Below are positions 5,425 to 14,041 of a DNA stretch of 16,528 bases, piece after piece (position 1 is the first letter of the stretch; the number at the start of each line of letters is the position of its first letter). Origin of the DNA: Gemmatimonadota bacterium (GTDB taxonomy: Bacteria > ARS69). Both the position numbers and the translations under genes were made by a program. The notes beneath the pieces are model-generated. The model saw nothing but the letters and a program-made list of their open reading frames with translations, searched no databases and was not told where the DNA came from. The stretch is taken from positions 1-16,528 of the forward strand of contig JASLLL010000041.1 of the NCBI GenBank assembly GCA_030747075.1, given 5' to 3'.

Positions 5425-6312
5425 ATGATCATCGTGAATCGATGGGCTCCGGCGGTTCTTGCGCCGCTCCTGTTCGGCGTGACGCGGGGGACCGTCCGGA
5501 AGCGGGTTCACACGAGCCTGTATCTTGCGATGACGAATCTGGGCCGGAAGGCGAGTGCGACAGGTGTGGACCACATGGTTGCGAGGAACTTCAGAAGCCT
5601 CTTCACCGATCGCCTGCATTCGCTGGTGCTGCTCCTCCCCCATTGGACCTTCAGGCGCATCGTGCAGCGTTCCGTGCCTCCGCAGGGGGCCCCGGCGCTG
5701 GAGGCCGCGCTGGCCAAGGGGAAAGGCGCCATTGTGTTCTCGTGCCACATGGGCCCCTATGCGCTGATTCCAGCGATCCTCTCCACGCTGTTCTACAAGG
5801 TGACCGCAGTCGACAAACTCAGCTACCTCGTCCGCCCCACGGCCCTGGCCAAGGTGGAGAAATCCAACGCGGCATATGGAGAAGACCGCCTGGAGACTCT
5901 CCCGGTGGGCGACGGGTTGCTTCTTCGCAAACTCGAGCGCCGGCTTCACGAGGGGCGCGTCGTGTTCATGATGGGGGACTACCGGGGGACACCCGCCCGC
6001 GGCGCCGAGCCCATTCGATTCCTTGGGCACCCGGTACACGCGGGGCGCGGTCTTGCGTGGTTGCACGCGAGGACAGGGGCGCCGCTGATCCCCGCCATCT
6101 TCACATTTGAGAAGGGAAAGCCCCGGCTTGAGGTTGGCGAGGAAGTGAATGTCGAGGGTCTTCGGACTCCGCGGGACATCACGCAGAGAATCTACAAGAC
6201 GCTGGAACAACGAATCCTGAAGAGCCCCGAGCGCTGGGCACTGTGGATTGACTACCATCTCATGGTCTCCCACGAGACACTGAATGCCGAAAAGGAGAAC
6301 AACCCCCAATGA
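5425..6312 (+). CDS. LpxL/HtrB-like acyltransferase (LPLAT superfamily), atypical active site
   Basis: A 295-aa protein; SD GGGAGGG (5411-5417) is 7 nt before the ATG. The order of landmarks matches the lipid A acyltransferase family: a basic N-terminal part, an HX4-type block (IVFSCHMGPYALIP, His108), a GD-centred block (MMGDYRG, Asp185), then RFLGHPVHAGRGLAWLHARTGAPLIPAIF. Family members transfer acyl chains to lipid A or glycolipids at the inner face of the cytoplasmic membrane. The acid expected five residues after the catalytic His is Ala113, so the usual His-acid pair is absent. The protein may have changed chemistry, use another acid, or be inactive. It is the first large gene after the peptides and its stop overlaps the M1 start (ATGA). 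Acylation of a peptide or of a lipid carrier is an inference from position only; ordinary lipid metabolism is possible. Confidence 0.8.
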   Translation: MIIVNRWAPAVLAPLLFGVTRGTVRKRVHTSLYLAMTNLGRKASATGVDHMVARNFRSLFTDRLHSLVLLLPHWTFRRIVQRSVPPQGAPALEAALAKGKGAIVFSCHMGPYALIPAILSTLFYKVTAVDKLSYLVRPTALAKVEKSNAAYGEDRLETLPVGDGLLLRKLERRLHEGRVVFMMGDYRGTPARGAEPIRFLGHPVHAGRGLAWLHARTGAPLIPAIFTFEKGKPRLEVGEEVNVEGLRTPRDITQRIYKTLEQRILKSPERWALWIDYHLMVSHETLNAEKENNPQ

Positions 6313-9239
6313 ACACGAGACGCAGAGAACTCGGACGCCAAGTGATCGGAAAGCGGGCAGGGGTCTTGGTCGCTCTCTTCGCGACGCTCCTGGCGGTTGC
6401 GCCGAGTTGGGCGGGTCCGGAGCTTCGCTATGACATCCGGGCGTCGCTCGACACCCGGGAGAAGACGATCACGGGGATGGAGCGCATTGTCTACGCGCAC
6501 GACGCGGACGGTCCGCTGGACGAACTCTATCTCCACCTGTATGCGAACGCCTACCGGAGCGAAGCAACCACCGCGGGCCGGGAGGCGGAAGAACAGCATC
6601 ACGACTTCACGCTGGCGCATACGCCCTTGAAAGACCGGGGGTGGGTGGAGATTCGGTCAGTGTCAGTCAACGGGCGATCCGTATCGCACGAAGTCGACGA
6701 GACGCTGATGCGTATTGGTCTTCCGGAGCCTGCGATGCCGGGAGAGGTGTTGGTGCTGGAGATTGACTTCATGACGAAGATCCCACGCGTTCCCCATCGC
6801 TTACAATACTCCGGCTCCCAGTTCACATGTGCGCAGTGGTATCCGAAGATGGCCCTTCGCGACGAAGACGGTTGGCACAAGGACAAGTACCACCTGGTCG
6901 GTGAGTTCCACGGCGAGTTCGCCACCTACGATGTCCGAATCGAACTGCCGGGCGATTACTATGTGGGAGCGACCGGGCATCTGGTGGAGGCGGTCGGTGG
7001 AGACAACGACATTCCCGAGGCCTCGGCGGCCATGCGGGGCGAAGCGGGTGCGGGGTCTTCCGGCAGCGAAACGACCCCCTCCGCCGAGCGCAAGACACTG
7101 GCCTTTCACGCGGAAAGAGTGCACGACTTCGCGTGGGTCGCGTCCCCGGACTATGTGAAGGACTCTGCGGAGTGGCGGGGCGTGACCGTGACCGCGCTGG
7201 TTCTCCGGAAGGACTACTCCGGGGAGTGGGAAAACCTCCTGGAGTACTCGCTGGACTCGATCGAGTTCTATTCCGACCGCGTCGGCATGTACCCGTACTC
7301 GCACCTTACGGTGGTGGAAGCCGCATCTCACCCGAATGGCGGTATGGAGTACCCCATGCTGAGCATGCTGGATCCGGGTCTGGGGAACTGGTTGACGAAG
7401 CACCGCCTGGAGGAGGTGGCGTCGCACGAGATCGGTCACATCTGGTGGTACGGAATCGTCGCAAACGATGAGGTTCAGGAACCGTGGCTCGACGAAGGAA
7501 TCAACCAGTACTACACGCATCAGTACCTGGAGTGGAAGTACGGAGACAGGGAGTGGAAAGGGCCGGGTCTCGTGCGGACACTCCAGAGTCTGGGGGGCGA
7601 TGCGTTTTCCACACGCGACGGTATGATCGCATTCCTCGGGAGGGGGGGACTGAATCAAGTCATTGACCAGCCCGCGTACCACCTGGGGGGCATGGCCGAG
7701 TACGGCACGATTGTTTACGCCAAAGGATCGCGCGTTCTGGAGATGTTGGGTGCGGTGGTGGGTGACGAAGTCCTGGATGACATCATGAGATCATTCTACG
7801 ACGAGTACAGCTTCCGGCACCCGAGTATAGAGGACTTCGTTCGCGTCGCGGAGACGGTCAGCGGCGAGGAGTTGGACTGGTTCTTCGATCAATGGCTGCG
7901 TACGGGGAAGAGTTGCGACTATGCGGCAGGGGGGGTGAGTCGATCGTCCTGGAATGAGTCCACTGGCGAGTATGTGACGACGGCCGAAGTTCTCCGAGAG
8001 GGCGAGATCGTCATGCCGGTGGAGGCGGAGGCGATTCTCGCGAACGGTGAACGAGTGACCGAGACCGTTTTCGCCGAAAAGGAGAAATCGCTGGTCACCT
8101 TCCACACAGAGAGCCCCGTAGAGAAAGTCGTTGTGGATCCACGGCATCGCCTCCTGGAGTGGGACCGCATGGACAACCAGAGCGGGTTCCTTCCTCCCGT
8201 CCAGTGGTCCGGGCTCTTCCATGGCGAGCAGGAGAGGGAACCGCCCAGCGCCTACCCCGTCCGCCTGAATCCGACGCTTGCGTACAATTCGGTCGACCGA
8301 TGGAGGGTGGGTGTCAGCATGGGAACTCCCAGAGTGACACTGGTTCCGCACAGATTCCTGTTGAGCGTTGATTACGGAACCGCCAGCGAGAAATGGAACT
8401 ACCGGAGTCTCCTCGTCACGACGACGGGCCGAAATGGCGAACTGTCTCTTGCGGCGTCTGACGCAGCCGGGCGGAGAGGGGTGGCCTTCGAGTGGAAAAC
8501 GCCGTCGGTCGTCACTCGGGTGGCGAACCGTGCCAGGACTGAAATGCCGAAGAAGACGACGCGAATATCGGCGGGCTTTCGCGATCGCTACAACGATCGC
8601 TACGAAGACCCGAAATGGTCTTCGCCGGGGAAGACCACTCTCGTCGAGTGGGTCGGAACATATGAGAACAAGGGATACCATGGCTTCACTCAGGGCCGGG
8701 TGGAAGTCGGTGCGGGAATAGACATGCTGGACCCGGATTACACATTCCGACGCGGTTGGGCGGAGGCGAGCCAGGATCTTCGTCTTGGGAGAACAGGGGC
8801 GGTGCTCTTCCGATTCCGCGGGACTGCGGGGCTGGTAACCGACGGGGCGCCGATTCAGGAGCGGATGCATGTGGCTCTCGGCGTTCCGGCGTCTACCGTG
8901 AACCCCGTCGCATTTCTTTCCAGGCACCGGGGCGGCGGGGGTGTGCGCGGATACCAGACCGAGGCGGCCTTCGGAACGAATGTCCTGGCCGCAGGCGTGC
9001 AGCTCTCGAGCAAACGCTTTTCCCTGGGTCCGGTGACGCCGATCCTGTTCTTCGACGGCGGAAGGGTTGGCGGAGATGGGGATTCGCGGCTTCTGGACCG
9101 GGTTGTCTATGACGCCGGGCCCGAGTTCTGGATTGCATCCGTTCTCAACCTCAGCTTTCCCGTGTGGCTCAGCGATCCCCCTGTCGATGAAGACGAGTTT
9201 GACTTCCGCATGGTGGTGAAAGGAAACCTGGCCTTCTGA
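6309..9239 (+). CDS. M1-family metallopeptidase fused to outer-membrane-barrel-like domain
   Basis: A 976-aa exported zinc peptidase. AAGGAGA (6292-6298) lies 10 nt before the ATG, which overlaps the upstream stop. A signal peptide (about 1-36, ending VAPSWAG) is followed by an M1 N-terminal beta domain and the catalytic domain: GGMEYP (344-349, the GxMEN-type motif) and HEIGH-x18-E (His373, Glu374, His377, Glu396, in PWLDEG). M1 enzymes usually remove N-terminal residues from peptides. After about residue 640 the chain becomes beta-strand-like with alternating polar and hydrophobic residues. It includes VRGYQ (879-882 plus Q), a later FFDGGRVGG, and a C-terminal Phe, all features of Omp85/BamA-type barrels. 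M1 enzymes are commonly 550-870 aa, so this tail is an extra module that could anchor the peptidase in the outer membrane. Next to leader peptides, leader removal or trimming is a plausible role. Confidence 0.87.
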   Translation: MNTRRRELGRQVIGKRAGVLVALFATLLAVAPSWAGPELRYDIRASLDTREKTITGMERIVYAHDADGPLDELYLHLYANAYRSEATTAGREAEEQHHDFTLAHTPLKDRGWVEIRSVSVNGRSVSHEVDETLMRIGLPEPAMPGEVLVLEIDFMTKIPRVPHRLQYSGSQFTCAQWYPKMALRDEDGWHKDKYHLVGEFHGEFATYDVRIELPGDYYVGATGHLVEAVGGDNDIPEASAAMRGEAGAGSSGSETTPSAERKTLAFHAERVHDFAWVASPDYVKDSAEWRGVTVTALVLRKDYSGEWENLLEYSLDSIEFYSDRVGMYPYSHLTVVEAASHPNGGMEYPMLSMLDPGLGNWLTKHRLEEVASHEIGHIWWYGIVANDEVQEPWLDEGINQYYTHQYLEWKYGDREWKGPGLVRTLQSLGGDAFSTRDGMIAFLGRGGLNQVIDQPAYHLGGMAEYGTIVYAKGSRVLEMLGAVVGDEVLDDIMRSFYDEYSFRHPSIEDFVRVAETVSGEELDWFFDQWLRTGKSCDYAAGGVSRSSWNESTGEYVTTAEVLREGEIVMPVEAEAILANGERVTETVFAEKEKSLVTFHTESPVEKVVVDPRHRLLEWDRMDNQSGFLPPVQWSGLFHGEQEREPPSAYPVRLNPTLAYNSVDRWRVGVSMGTPRVTLVPHRFLLSVDYGTASEKWNYRSLLVTTTGRNGELSLAASDAAGRRGVAFEWKTPSVVTRVANRARTEMPKKTTRISAGFRDRYNDRYEDPKWSSPGKTTLVEWVGTYENKGYHGFTQGRVEVGAGIDMLDPDYTFRRGWAEASQDLRLGRTGAVLFRFRGTAGLVTDGAPIQERMHVALGVPASTVNPVAFLSRHRGGGGVRGYQTEAAFGTNVLAAGVQLSSKRFSLGPVTPILFFDGGRVGGDGDSRLLDRVVYDAGPEFWIASVLNLSFPVWLSDPPVDEDEFDFRMVVKGNLAF

Positions 9240-10576
9240 TGGGCCCGGGCCTTCACGAACCGGGCGGACCGGTTTCATCGCGGAGAGGAACACACCGCCC
9301 TTGCCGGGGAGAGCCCGCCGCGCTTCCCCCCGGAAAGGCAGGTTCCGTCGTGCTTCGGCGGAACCCCGGCTGCGAAGTGTCCATGCAGCGGAGTGGAAGT
9401 GAGTCCTTCGCGCTCGTTCGATTCGGGGACCGGTACTTGAAACTTCGCGGGGCGTTTTTCCGTTTGTTTGAAGCACTCGATGGAACGGTTTCTGTGAACA
9501 CAGCGATTGCCCGCGTGTTTGCGTCGAACGATATCCCGCCAACGGAAACGATCGACGAGTTCCTGGTACTGTTGTTCAGGAACCGAATGGCTCTGCCCGT
9601 GTCCGCGATGGACACCGATGTGCTTGAGAGGATGTCGAAGGAACGGAGCCCCGCGAAGGCCTCGGTTGGAAGTGCGATCGGGCGGCGCATGGTAAGGGCG
9701 AGGGTGGCGTTCTGGCCTGCGGATCGCTTTGTGACCTTCCTGTACGGCGTGGTCGGCCGGGTTCTTTTTGCGCGGCCGTCCGTGGCGGCGATGTCTGCGT
9801 CTGCGCTGGCAGGGCTGTGGCTGCTGGGCGCGCAACTCTCGGGGGCCGATCCGGCTTCGATGTACTCGGCGGTGGTTCACGGGAATGTCGGTCCGGCGGC
9901 GGCGGCGATGTTGCTGGCCATGGGACTCCTGTCGATGTTGACTCACGAAATGGCGCATGCATTGGCGTGCAAGCACTACGGGCGCCGCGTGTCCGGGTTC
10001 GGAGTCATGTTCTACTACGGCGTTCCGGCCTGCTTTGCCGACACCACCGATGCATGGATGCTGTCGCGCGGGAAGCGCGCGGTCATCGACGGAGCGGGGA
10101 TGTTCGCGAATGCCGTCATGGGGTCTGCCTTCAGCATTGCGGCGTTTCTCCTTCGCGGGGAACCGGTGTGGCAGGTTCTCGTGCTGGTCGCGGCAGTCAA
10201 CTATCTGTCGCTCCTCGGGAACCTGTGGCCGCTTCTGAGATTCGACGGTTACTACATTCTCTCCGATCTGATGGACCGGCCGAAACTGAGAGAGGAAGGA
10301 ATCCGGGCCGCCCTTTCGCGAGAGTCATGGGTTTGCGCCATTCGGAGGAACGCGTCCCGGGCGGAGACCGGCGTGCTCCTCTTCGGTGTGGCTTCGCTGG
10401 CTTTCACCGCCGTCGCCGTCGCCGGCCTGAATCAGTATGCCGTGACGGCGGCGCGGAGAATCATCCCGGGAGTGTACGGGGACCTCGCGGCGGCGGTGGC
10501 GGTCGTCTTGATTCTCGGTACGCTCGCGAGTTACTGGCGTCGCGAAGTGACGGGAGCACGGAACCTCCGTGTGTGA
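9239..10576 (+). CDS. Membrane M50-type metalloprotease with N-terminal PqqD/RRE-like domain
   Basis: A 445-aa protein; ATG 9239 overlaps the M1 stop (TGATG) with only a weak upstream AAGGAA, so the start may lie further in. Residues about 38-115 (VVLRRNPGCEVS ... RYLKLRGAFFRLFEALDGTVSVNTAI ... FLVLLFRNRMAL) have the pattern of PqqD-like RiPP recognition elements, small winged-helix domains that bind leader peptides. Then come hydrophobic segments with the zinc motif HEMAH (His236, Glu237, His240) and LLRFDGYYILSD (Asp336, the likely third ligand), as in 'putative peptide zinc metalloprotease' proteins such as YydH. About six membrane segments are visible. In known clusters such proteins lie beside short precursor peptides and ABC transporters and are thought to cut or handle the peptide. 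Here it closes the operon that begins with three leader-type peptides, a strong contextual match. Confidence 0.85.
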   Translation: MGPGLHEPGGPVSSRRGTHRPCRGEPAALPPGKAGSVVLRRNPGCEVSMQRSGSESFALVRFGDRYLKLRGAFFRLFEALDGTVSVNTAIARVFASNDIPPTETIDEFLVLLFRNRMALPVSAMDTDVLERMSKERSPAKASVGSAIGRRMVRARVAFWPADRFVTFLYGVVGRVLFARPSVAAMSASALAGLWLLGAQLSGADPASMYSAVVHGNVGPAAAAMLLAMGLLSMLTHEMAHALACKHYGRRVSGFGVMFYYGVPACFADTTDAWMLSRGKRAVIDGAGMFANAVMGSAFSIAAFLLRGEPVWQVLVLVAAVNYLSLLGNLWPLLRFDGYYILSDLMDRPKLREEGIRAALSRESWVCAIRRNASRAETGVLLFGVASLAFTAVAVAGLNQYAVTAARRIIPGVYGDLAAAVAVVLILGTLASYWRREVTGARNLRV

Positions 10577-10594
10577 GCGCGGAGACGCCCCTCC

Positions 10595-11389
10595 CTATTT
10601 CACGAGGCGGCGCTTCATCAATACGAGTGCGGCAACACTCAGCACGCCCGAGACCACGATCAGATACGCGAGGCTCGCGGGCCACGCCGTCGGGAAGTCG
10701 CCGAGGCACGCGCCTCGCACGAGAACCGCCAGGTGCGTCAACGGGAGCGCCATAGCGACGGCGTGGAGAGGTGCGGGGAGGATTTCGAGCGGGAAGAAGG
10801 TGCCGCTGAAGAGGAACATCGGGAAGATGAGCAGAAAGACCGGCAGGTTGAAGGAGTCGATCGTGCGAGCGCGGGAAGTCGCGATGAGTCCCACGCTTGC
10901 AAACAGGATTCCGCCCAGCGCTGTCAGCGGGACCACAAAGAGGCCCCACGGCCACGCTACCAGTCCGAAGAGCGAGAGAATGCCGAGGATGGTTGTTCCC
11001 GCGAAGACGGACTTCGTGGCGCCCCAGAGCCACTCCCCCGCGATGACATCCTCCACGAGAAGGGGCGTGGCGACGATTGCGTCGAAGGTGCGCTGGTAGT
11101 ACATCCGCACGAACGACGAAAAGGTCATCTCGAAGAATGACCAGAACATGACCGCCATGCAGATCACACCGGGTGCCATGAACTCGAGATAGGGAAGGTC
11201 GCGCCCGCGGTGCTCCACCGTGTCGATGAGGGAACCCACGCCGAATCCGAACGCGAGAACATACAGGACGGGCTCGAGAAGCGGCGGCAGGACATTCGTG
11301 AGCCATGTGGTCCGGGCCACATCCGCGTTGCGACGCCATACGAGCCATGCGCCATGGGAAACATTGCGAAGCGATGCGGACGCGCTCAT
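10595..11389 (-). CDS. ABC-2 type transporter permease (NodJ-like)
   Basis: A 264-aa integral membrane protein; the ATG at 11389 follows GGGGAG in the end of the ATPase gene, 7 nt upstream, with three bases between the genes. It has about six hydrophobic segments (for example LFVVPLTALGGILFASVGL and NLPVFLLIFPMFLFSGTFFPLE). The FLFSGTFFPL stretch is typical of ABC-2 permeases of the NodJ/daunorubicin-resistance group, which export lipo-oligosaccharides, drugs or peptides. It pairs with the ATPase upstream. The gene ends 18 bp from the end of the M50 gene on the other strand, so the two operons converge. A link to peptide export is a guess from proximity; it is not in the same transcript. Confidence 0.88.
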   Translation of the reverse strand: MSASASLRNVSHGAWLVWRRNADVARTTWLTNVLPPLLEPVLYVLAFGFGVGSLIDTVEHRGRDLPYLEFMAPGVICMAVMFWSFFEMTFSSFVRMYYQRTFDAIVATPLLVEDVIAGEWLWGATKSVFAGTTILGILSLFGLVAWPWGLFVVPLTALGGILFASVGLIATSRARTIDSFNLPVFLLIFPMFLFSGTFFPLEILPAPLHAVAMALPLTHLAVLVRGACLGDFPTAWPASLAYLIVVSGVLSVAALVLMKRRLVK

Positions 11390-11392
11390 CGG

Positions 11393-12190
11393 TCAACTCC
11401 CCAGCGACTTTCCGGTTCGACGCAGGAAGACATCCTCCAGCGTGGCGGGCCGGGTGATGCGGTTCGCGTCGTCCCCGCCGGCGGTCTCGACGACTTCGCC
11501 GCCGATCTCCTGCTCGACCAGCTCCCCGGGTGGGCCGTCCAGAAGGATCCGGCCGCCGTCCATGAGAATCACACGGTCGCAAAGCCGCGCCGCCTCTTCC
11601 ATGTAGTGAGTCGTGAGCAGTACCGTGACGCCCTCCGCCTTCAGGCTCTCCACGCGACGCCAGATGAGAAGGCGGGCGTCGGGGTCGAGGCCGGTGGTCG
11701 GTTCGTCGAGAAGAAGAAGGTCGGGCCGGTTGAGGAGTGACCGCGCGAGTATGAGCCGGCGCTTCATGCCGCCGGAGAGTTCGTCGATCCGCGCGTCGGC
11801 GCGATCCTCCAGTCCGACCATCGCCAGAAGCTCCAGCCCGCGTGTTCGCGTCTCTTCCGTGGATAGTCCGAAGTAGCGCCCGTACACCAGGAGATTCCGC
11901 AAGACATTGAAATCCGGATCCAGGTTGTCCTCTTGCGGGCAGATTCCGAGGCGCGCCTTGATCCGGCGCGGGTCGGCGGTCACATCCATGCCGAATACCC
12001 GGGCCGACCCGGCGGTCACGGGAAGAAAGCAGGAGATCATGCGGACGGTCGTCGTTTTTCCCGCCCCGTTCGGCCCCAGAAACCCCACGCACTCTCCGGG
12101 TTCCACCGAGAAGTCCACGGAATCAACCGCCGTGAAGGAGCCGTACCTCTTCGTGAGACCGCGCGCCTCTACCGGGTGAAGTGGTTTCAT
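11393..12190 (-). CDS. ABC transporter ATP-binding protein (NodI-like)
   Basis: A 265-aa ATPase with all motifs intact: Walker A GPNGAGKTT, Q-loop CPQEDNLDPDFNV, signature LSGGMKRR, Walker B LLLLDEPT, and H-loop TTHYMEEA. The PQxDNLDP...NLLVYGRYFG block is characteristic of NodI and related ABC-2 exporters. It drives the permease encoded directly behind it. The ATG at 12190 faces the TPR lipoprotein gene at 12305 across a 114-bp divergent spacer that must hold promoters for both; I see no clear -35/-10 pair or sigma-54 element there. Substrate unknown. Confidence 0.92.
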   Translation of the reverse strand: MKPLHPVEARGLTKRYGSFTAVDSVDFSVEPGECVGFLGPNGAGKTTTVRMISCFLPVTAGSARVFGMDVTADPRRIKARLGICPQEDNLDPDFNVLRNLLVYGRYFGLSTEETRTRGLELLAMVGLEDRADARIDELSGGMKRRLILARSLLNRPDLLLLDEPTTGLDPDARLLIWRRVESLKAEGVTVLLTTHYMEEAARLCDRVILMDGGRILLDGPPGELVEQEIGGEVVETAGGDDANRITRPATLEDVFLRRTGKSLGS

Positions 12191-12304
12191 GAAGGTGAGC
12201 CTCCGGGAGTTCCGCGTGCCGTGCAGGCTAGCAATCCGGGGGGGATCCGGCTAGGCTCCCCTGATTCCGTCCGGCGTTCTCATCCCGCGCAGGAAGATAC
12301 ACGA

Positions 12305-14041
12305 ATGTTCCGTACTGATCGATCGGGCCTCATGGTCGCGTGGACTGCGGCAGGGGCGGTGTTGTGCGCCCTTGCGGCGTGTGCTCCCGGGGGGGCGCCC
12401 GCCGAGCGAGCGCGGACAGCGATGAATGCCGGGCGGATCGAAGCGGCGTACAAGATTCTGACAGTCGCGGTGCGGGACCGTGCGCCATCGGCGGATGTGC
12501 TGGCACTCCACGCGCGGGCATGCGTCGCGACATGGAGGACTGCCGAGGCGTTGGCCAGCGCGGAGCGGGCGGTCGCCGAGGCTCCGGAGAGCGCGGAAGC
12601 GCACTTGGCTCTGGCTCGCGTTCATGAAGCGCGCCGGCGCCATCTTGCCGCGATCCGCGAAGCGCGAGAGGCGATCGCGCTGGCACCCTCCGACGCGCGT
12701 GCTCACATGGCGCTGGGCGAGTTTTTGTCCGGCGGCGGCCTCGTCGGGACGGCCGACCCCGAAGGCGCGGCGGATGCGTTCCGCGAGGCACTTCGCCTGG
12801 ACGCGCAGTCCATTCGCGCGCGATGGGGATTGGCGAAAGCACTGGTCGCGCTGGGTCGTTCCGCCGAGGCGGCGCTGGAAGTGGACGCGGTCCTGGAGCG
12901 GGCGCCCGGGTACGCCGGGGCCTACCTTCTGCGCGGGACGATCCGAATGCGCGCGCGGGACCTTGCCGCCGCAGAGGAGGATTTTCGCGCTTCGGTGACA
13001 CTGGACGCATCCAACCCCACCGCGCACTTCAATCTCGCGCGCGTTCTGCAACTTGCGCGTCGAACGGAGGAGGCGGACGCGTTTCGCGAATCCTACGGCC
13101 ACGCACGAACGCGGGCGGCGCGCATCGAACCCGCCGAGATCTCCTTTCGCGAAGATTCCGGCAATGTCCGCGTGGGCCTTCTTCTGGCGCAACTGTGCCT
13201 GGAGTCGCGGCGCGCGGAGAAGGCATGGCGGGTGTCGCTGGCGGTCTGTTCGTCGGCCCCCCCGGGGCTGCTCCCTCGCGCGCACCTCTTTCGCGCCGAA
13301 GCCGCGCTTGCCGCCGGTCGCATCGAGGATGGGCTGGCGTCGGCGATTCTCGCCTGCGACCTCCTTCCGGGTGACGCGCACCCTCGGGTTCTCGCGTCCC
13401 GTCTGGCTGAGTTCTCGGGAGACACCGAAGCGGCGCTGAAGTACGCGCGGGAAGCGGTCGCTGCGGACCAGTCCTCCGCGGAGGCGGCGCTTCTTCTCGG
13501 CGACGCGCTTCTGGCGGGCGAAGATCCAGCCGGCGCACTCTCCGCCTACCGTCAGGCGGGGCGACTGGTTCCGGGCGATCCGCGAGTCATGGCGGGCGAG
13601 GGCCGCGCGCTGGCTCAACTGGGGCGGCATTCGGAAGCGGAGCAGCATCTCTCCGCGGCTCTTCGGATTCGGCCGCGGAACTTCCGCTGGCGGGTTCACC
13701 GCGGTGAGGTCCGGCTCGACGCCGGGAATCTCCGTTGGGCGGAAGACGATCTCCGCAAGGCCGCGGAGTCGCTCCCCGGCTTTGCGCCCGCGCATCGGGC
13801 ACTGGAGCGCGTGCTTCGCGAGGGCGGAGAGGCGGCCGCCGCGGACTCCGCCGCACGCCGTGCATCGGAACTGGAGCATCGCGTGGGGAAGATCGAAGAA
13901 GGGCGCGCCGCATTCCTGAAGTCACCGGGAGACGAAGCGGCGGCGCAAACACTGGCGACGCTCATGGAGGAGTCGGGCCGCCCGGCCGAGGCTCTCCGTG
14001 TCTTGTCGCAGTCACTCGAAGCGGGAGGGAGAATGCCATGA
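12305..14041 (+). CDS. TPR-repeat lipoprotein
   Basis: A 578-aa protein; ATG 12305 has AGGAAG (12291-12296) 8 nt upstream. The open frame extends further 5' but that part is antisense to the ATPase gene. The N-terminus (GAVLCALAAC) has a lipobox with Cys at about residue 26, so it is probably a lipid-anchored exported protein. The rest is alpha-helical, Ala/Arg/Glu-rich, with many degenerate 34-residue TPR units, for example NPTAHFNLARVLQLARRTEEA, and AEAALLLGDALLAGEDPAGAL. TPR proteins act as scaffolds. The stop overlaps the next ATG (ATGA), so it is coupled to the FG-GAP/ASPIC gene. TPR and ASPIC proteins are often found paired or fused, suggesting a common extracellular complex of unknown function. 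Confidence 0.88.
   Translation: MFRTDRSGLMVAWTAAGAVLCALAACAPGGAPAERARTAMNAGRIEAAYKILTVAVRDRAPSADVLALHARACVATWRTAEALASAERAVAEAPESAEAHLALARVHEARRRHLAAIREAREAIALAPSDARAHMALGEFLSGGGLVGTADPEGAADAFREALRLDAQSIRARWGLAKALVALGRSAEAALEVDAVLERAPGYAGAYLLRGTIRMRARDLAAAEEDFRASVTLDASNPTAHFNLARVLQLARRTEEADAFRESYGHARTRAARIEPAEISFREDSGNVRVGLLLAQLCLESRRAEKAWRVSLAVCSSAPPGLLPRAHLFRAEAALAAGRIEDGLASAILACDLLPGDAHPRVLASRLAEFSGDTEAALKYAREAVAADQSSAEAALLLGDALLAGEDPAGALSAYRQAGRLVPGDPRVMAGEGRALAQLGRHSEAEQHLSAALRIRPRNFRWRVHRGEVRLDAGNLRWAEDDLRKAAESLPGFAPAHRALERVLREGGEAAAADSAARRASELEHRVGKIEEGRAAFLKSPGDEAAAQTLATLMEESGRPAEALRVLSQSLEAGGRMP

Noticed and set aside
7791-9542. 583-codon minus-strand open frame opposite the M1 gene
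   Set aside because: Shadow frame of a well-supported metallopeptidase gene; no domain or SD.
11933-12304. Upstream extension of the TPR protein by 124 codons
   Set aside because: This part is antisense to the ABC ATPase gene; ATG 12305 has an SD and gives a clean lipoprotein signal.
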